A stretch of 5,965 nt of DNA from positions 1 through 5,965 of the forward strand of contig RFHZ01000896.1 in the NCBI GenBank assembly GCA_003696125.1. Reading direction: 5' to 3'. The notes beneath the pieces were generated by a model. The model was not told the origin of the DNA, made no database searches, and worked only from the letters and a program-made list of their open reading frames with translations. Source of the stretch: Nitrospinota bacterium. Its GTDB lineage: Bacteria; Tectomicrobia; Entotheonellia; J063. Shown here one piece after another: positions 4,683-5,965 of the stretch; position 1 is the first letter of the stretch, and every line of letters starts with the position of its first letter. The position numbers and the translations under genes are program-made.

Positions 4683-5965
4683 ATGCGTGTCTTGCTTGTC
4701 TACCCTAAACCCGATCTGATCGAATTCGATACCACCCACACCATACCGTTGGGTCTGGCTTATCTGGGCGCCTTTTTAGAGCAGGCCGGTCATCAGGTCA
4801 CTGCTCTCGATCTCAACGTGCAGCCGGATACGCTGGAGGAACAGGCGCGAGAGCACGATGTGGTCGGCTTCTATATGATCACCGCCACGGCCAAGGCAAC
4901 CTGGCGAGAAGCGGCACGGGTCAAAGCTGCCAATCCGCGGGCGTATGTGATTGTCGGAGGACCTCATCCTACTGTCCTGCCAGAGGAATCTCTCGCTTTT
5001 TCTCAGATCGATGCCGTGGCACGAAACGAGGCAGAGGAGACGATGGTCGAGTTTGTCGAAGCGGTCGCCTGTGGAGCAGATTGGGGTACCATTACTGGTC
5101 TGTCTTACAGACGACCTGGTGGAGAGATTGTGCACAATCCTGCCCGGAAATTTAACAAAGACCTTGATGCTTACCCCTTCCCCGCCTATCACCTCTTTCC
5201 CATGCACAAATATCAGCCGACCCGACCCACCTGGATTGCTCAGGTCGGCATACGGGCCGGGTCGATGATGACAAGCCGGGGCTGTCCCTATACGTGTAAC
5301 TTCTGTACCAGTTCCCGGCTCTCACCGTACGCCAAGAAGTTTCGTTTTCGCTCCCCCCGTAACGTCGTTGATGAGATTCTCTACCTGATGGATCGCTTTC
5401 AGGTCAACTTCATCGAATTTCAGGATGATGTCTTTAACCTCATCCCGAAGCGATCCATAGAGATCTGCCGGCTCATGATCGACGAAGGGATTCAGATTAG
5501 TTGGAGTATTCCCAACGGGATCTCCCGGGTCGAGAATGTATCACGAGAATTCCTCGAAGTGGCCAAAGCCTCGGGGTGTATCGATGTCTGGTATGCTGCC
5601 GAATCGGGGAGCCCTCGCATTCGAGAGCAGATCATAGGTAAGAGGAGTAGCATGGATGATGTCCGGAACGCGGTCAGTCTGTCGAGAGCGCTCGGCTTCG
5701 ATACCGGAGCCTTTTTCATCTTTGGCAATCCGGATGAAACCCGAGAGGACATGCAGATGACGATCGATTTTGCCCTCTCCCTCCCTATTGACCGGGCCCA
5801 GTTTTCGATTGCCACTCCTTTCCCGGGTACCACCTATTACCACCTGGCCAAAACGCAGGGACGGCTTCTGGTCGAGGATTGGAACATGTACGGGCCGTTT
5901 GAAAATACGGTTTTTTTCGAAGTCGGAGCCACCAAAGCGGTTGAAGTGCTGGAGATGTACAAGAC
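4683..5965 (+). CDS. Cobalamin-binding-domain radical SAM enzyme, 3' end cut by window
   Basis: The frame is open from ATG 4683 to the window edge, 427 codons. The N-terminal part is a Rossmann-like B12-binding domain (PF02310 type): RVLLVYPKP at 2-10, PLGLAYLGAFLEQAGH at 22-37 and the GGPHPT loop at 92-97. As in most enzymes of this class, the lower-ligand motif DxHxxG is not visible, so cobalamin would bind base-off without a protein His ligand. The radical SAM core follows: CPYTCNFC gives C201, C205 and C208, then FQDDVF, AAESGSPRIREQIIGK and FFIFGNPDETRED, all typical of this class. Known relatives methylate unactivated carbon or phosphorus, or carry out ring and lipid chemistry (for example hopanoid C-2 methylation by HpnP and archaeal GDGT cyclisation by GrsA/B). 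Nothing here shows which applies. The start is well fixed by AAGGGAGG. The gene follows the methyltransferase by 24 bases and probably ends a short way past the window. The class call is secure; the reaction is unknown. Confidence 0.93.
   Translation, partial: MRVLLVYPKPDLIEFDTTHTIPLGLAYLGAFLEQAGHQVTALDLNVQPDTLEEQAREHDVVGFYMITATAKATWREAARVKAANPRAYVIVGGPHPTVLPEESLAFSQIDAVARNEAEETMVEFVEAVACGADWGTITGLSYRRPGGEIVHNPARKFNKDLDAYPFPAYHLFPMHKYQPTRPTWIAQVGIRAGSMMTSRGCPYTCNFCTSSRLSPYAKKFRFRSPRNVVDEILYLMDRFQVNFIEFQDDVFNLIPKRSIEICRLMIDEGIQISWSIPNGISRVENVSREFLEVAKASGCIDVWYAAESGSPRIREQIIGKRSSMDDVRNAVSLSRALGFDTGAFFIFGNPDETREDMQMTIDFALSLPIDRAQFSIATPFPGTTYYHLAKTQGRLLVEDWNMYGPFENTVFFEVGATKAVEVLEMYK

Noticed and set aside
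4233-4739. Minus-strand 168-codon frame opposite the methyltransferase gene
   Set aside because: Antisense to a gene with complete SAM-binding motifs and without a recognisable product.

Overview
The window is a compact, single-strand (+) gene cluster from an organism I cannot name. It is most likely a bacterium of moderate GC (a little above half by eye), because nearly every start has a good purine-rich Shine-Dalgarno site, the best being AAGGGAGG before the last gene. Three radical SAM enzymes, one with a cobalamin-binding domain, suggest an anaerobic or low-oxygen lifestyle; that is inference. I see no tRNA, rRNA, CRISPR array, insertion sequence or convincing terminator.

Layout: (1) 2-481, the 3' part of a gene for a protein with two tandem copies of a small cysteine-rich domain resembling the TIGR04076 family; (2) 531-1622, a radical SAM enzyme with a C-terminal SPASM/twitch-type cysteine region; (3) 1725-2744, a second, divergent radical SAM/SPASM enzyme; (4) 2764-3363, a second tandem-domain protein, paralogous to the first, with a basic amphipathic linker between its domains; (5) 3377-3814, a small membrane protein with His/Asp motifs like those of putative metal-dependent membrane hydrolases; (6) 3849-4658, a class I SAM-dependent methyltransferase; (7) 4683-end, a cobalamin-binding-domain radical SAM enzyme cut by the window edge. 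Gaps are 49, 102, 19, 13, 34 and 24 bases, so this reads as one operon that extends past both ends. The first gap holds a strong hairpin that begins at the last base of gene 1's stop codon.

How the genes may work together (inference): the content is that of a multi-step modification pathway, with three radical SAM steps, one ordinary methyl transfer and one membrane step. The two duplicated cysteine-rich proteins around the radical SAM pair are its distinctive part. All four domain copies keep the spacing C-x(18-20)-C-x(29-32)-C, which suggests metal or cluster binding or a scaffold or partner role. No RiPP precursor peptide, glycosyltransferase or other substrate-defining gene is visible. 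The substrate is therefore unknown; a lipid or other membrane-associated molecule is a reasonable guess given gene 5 and the linker in gene 4.
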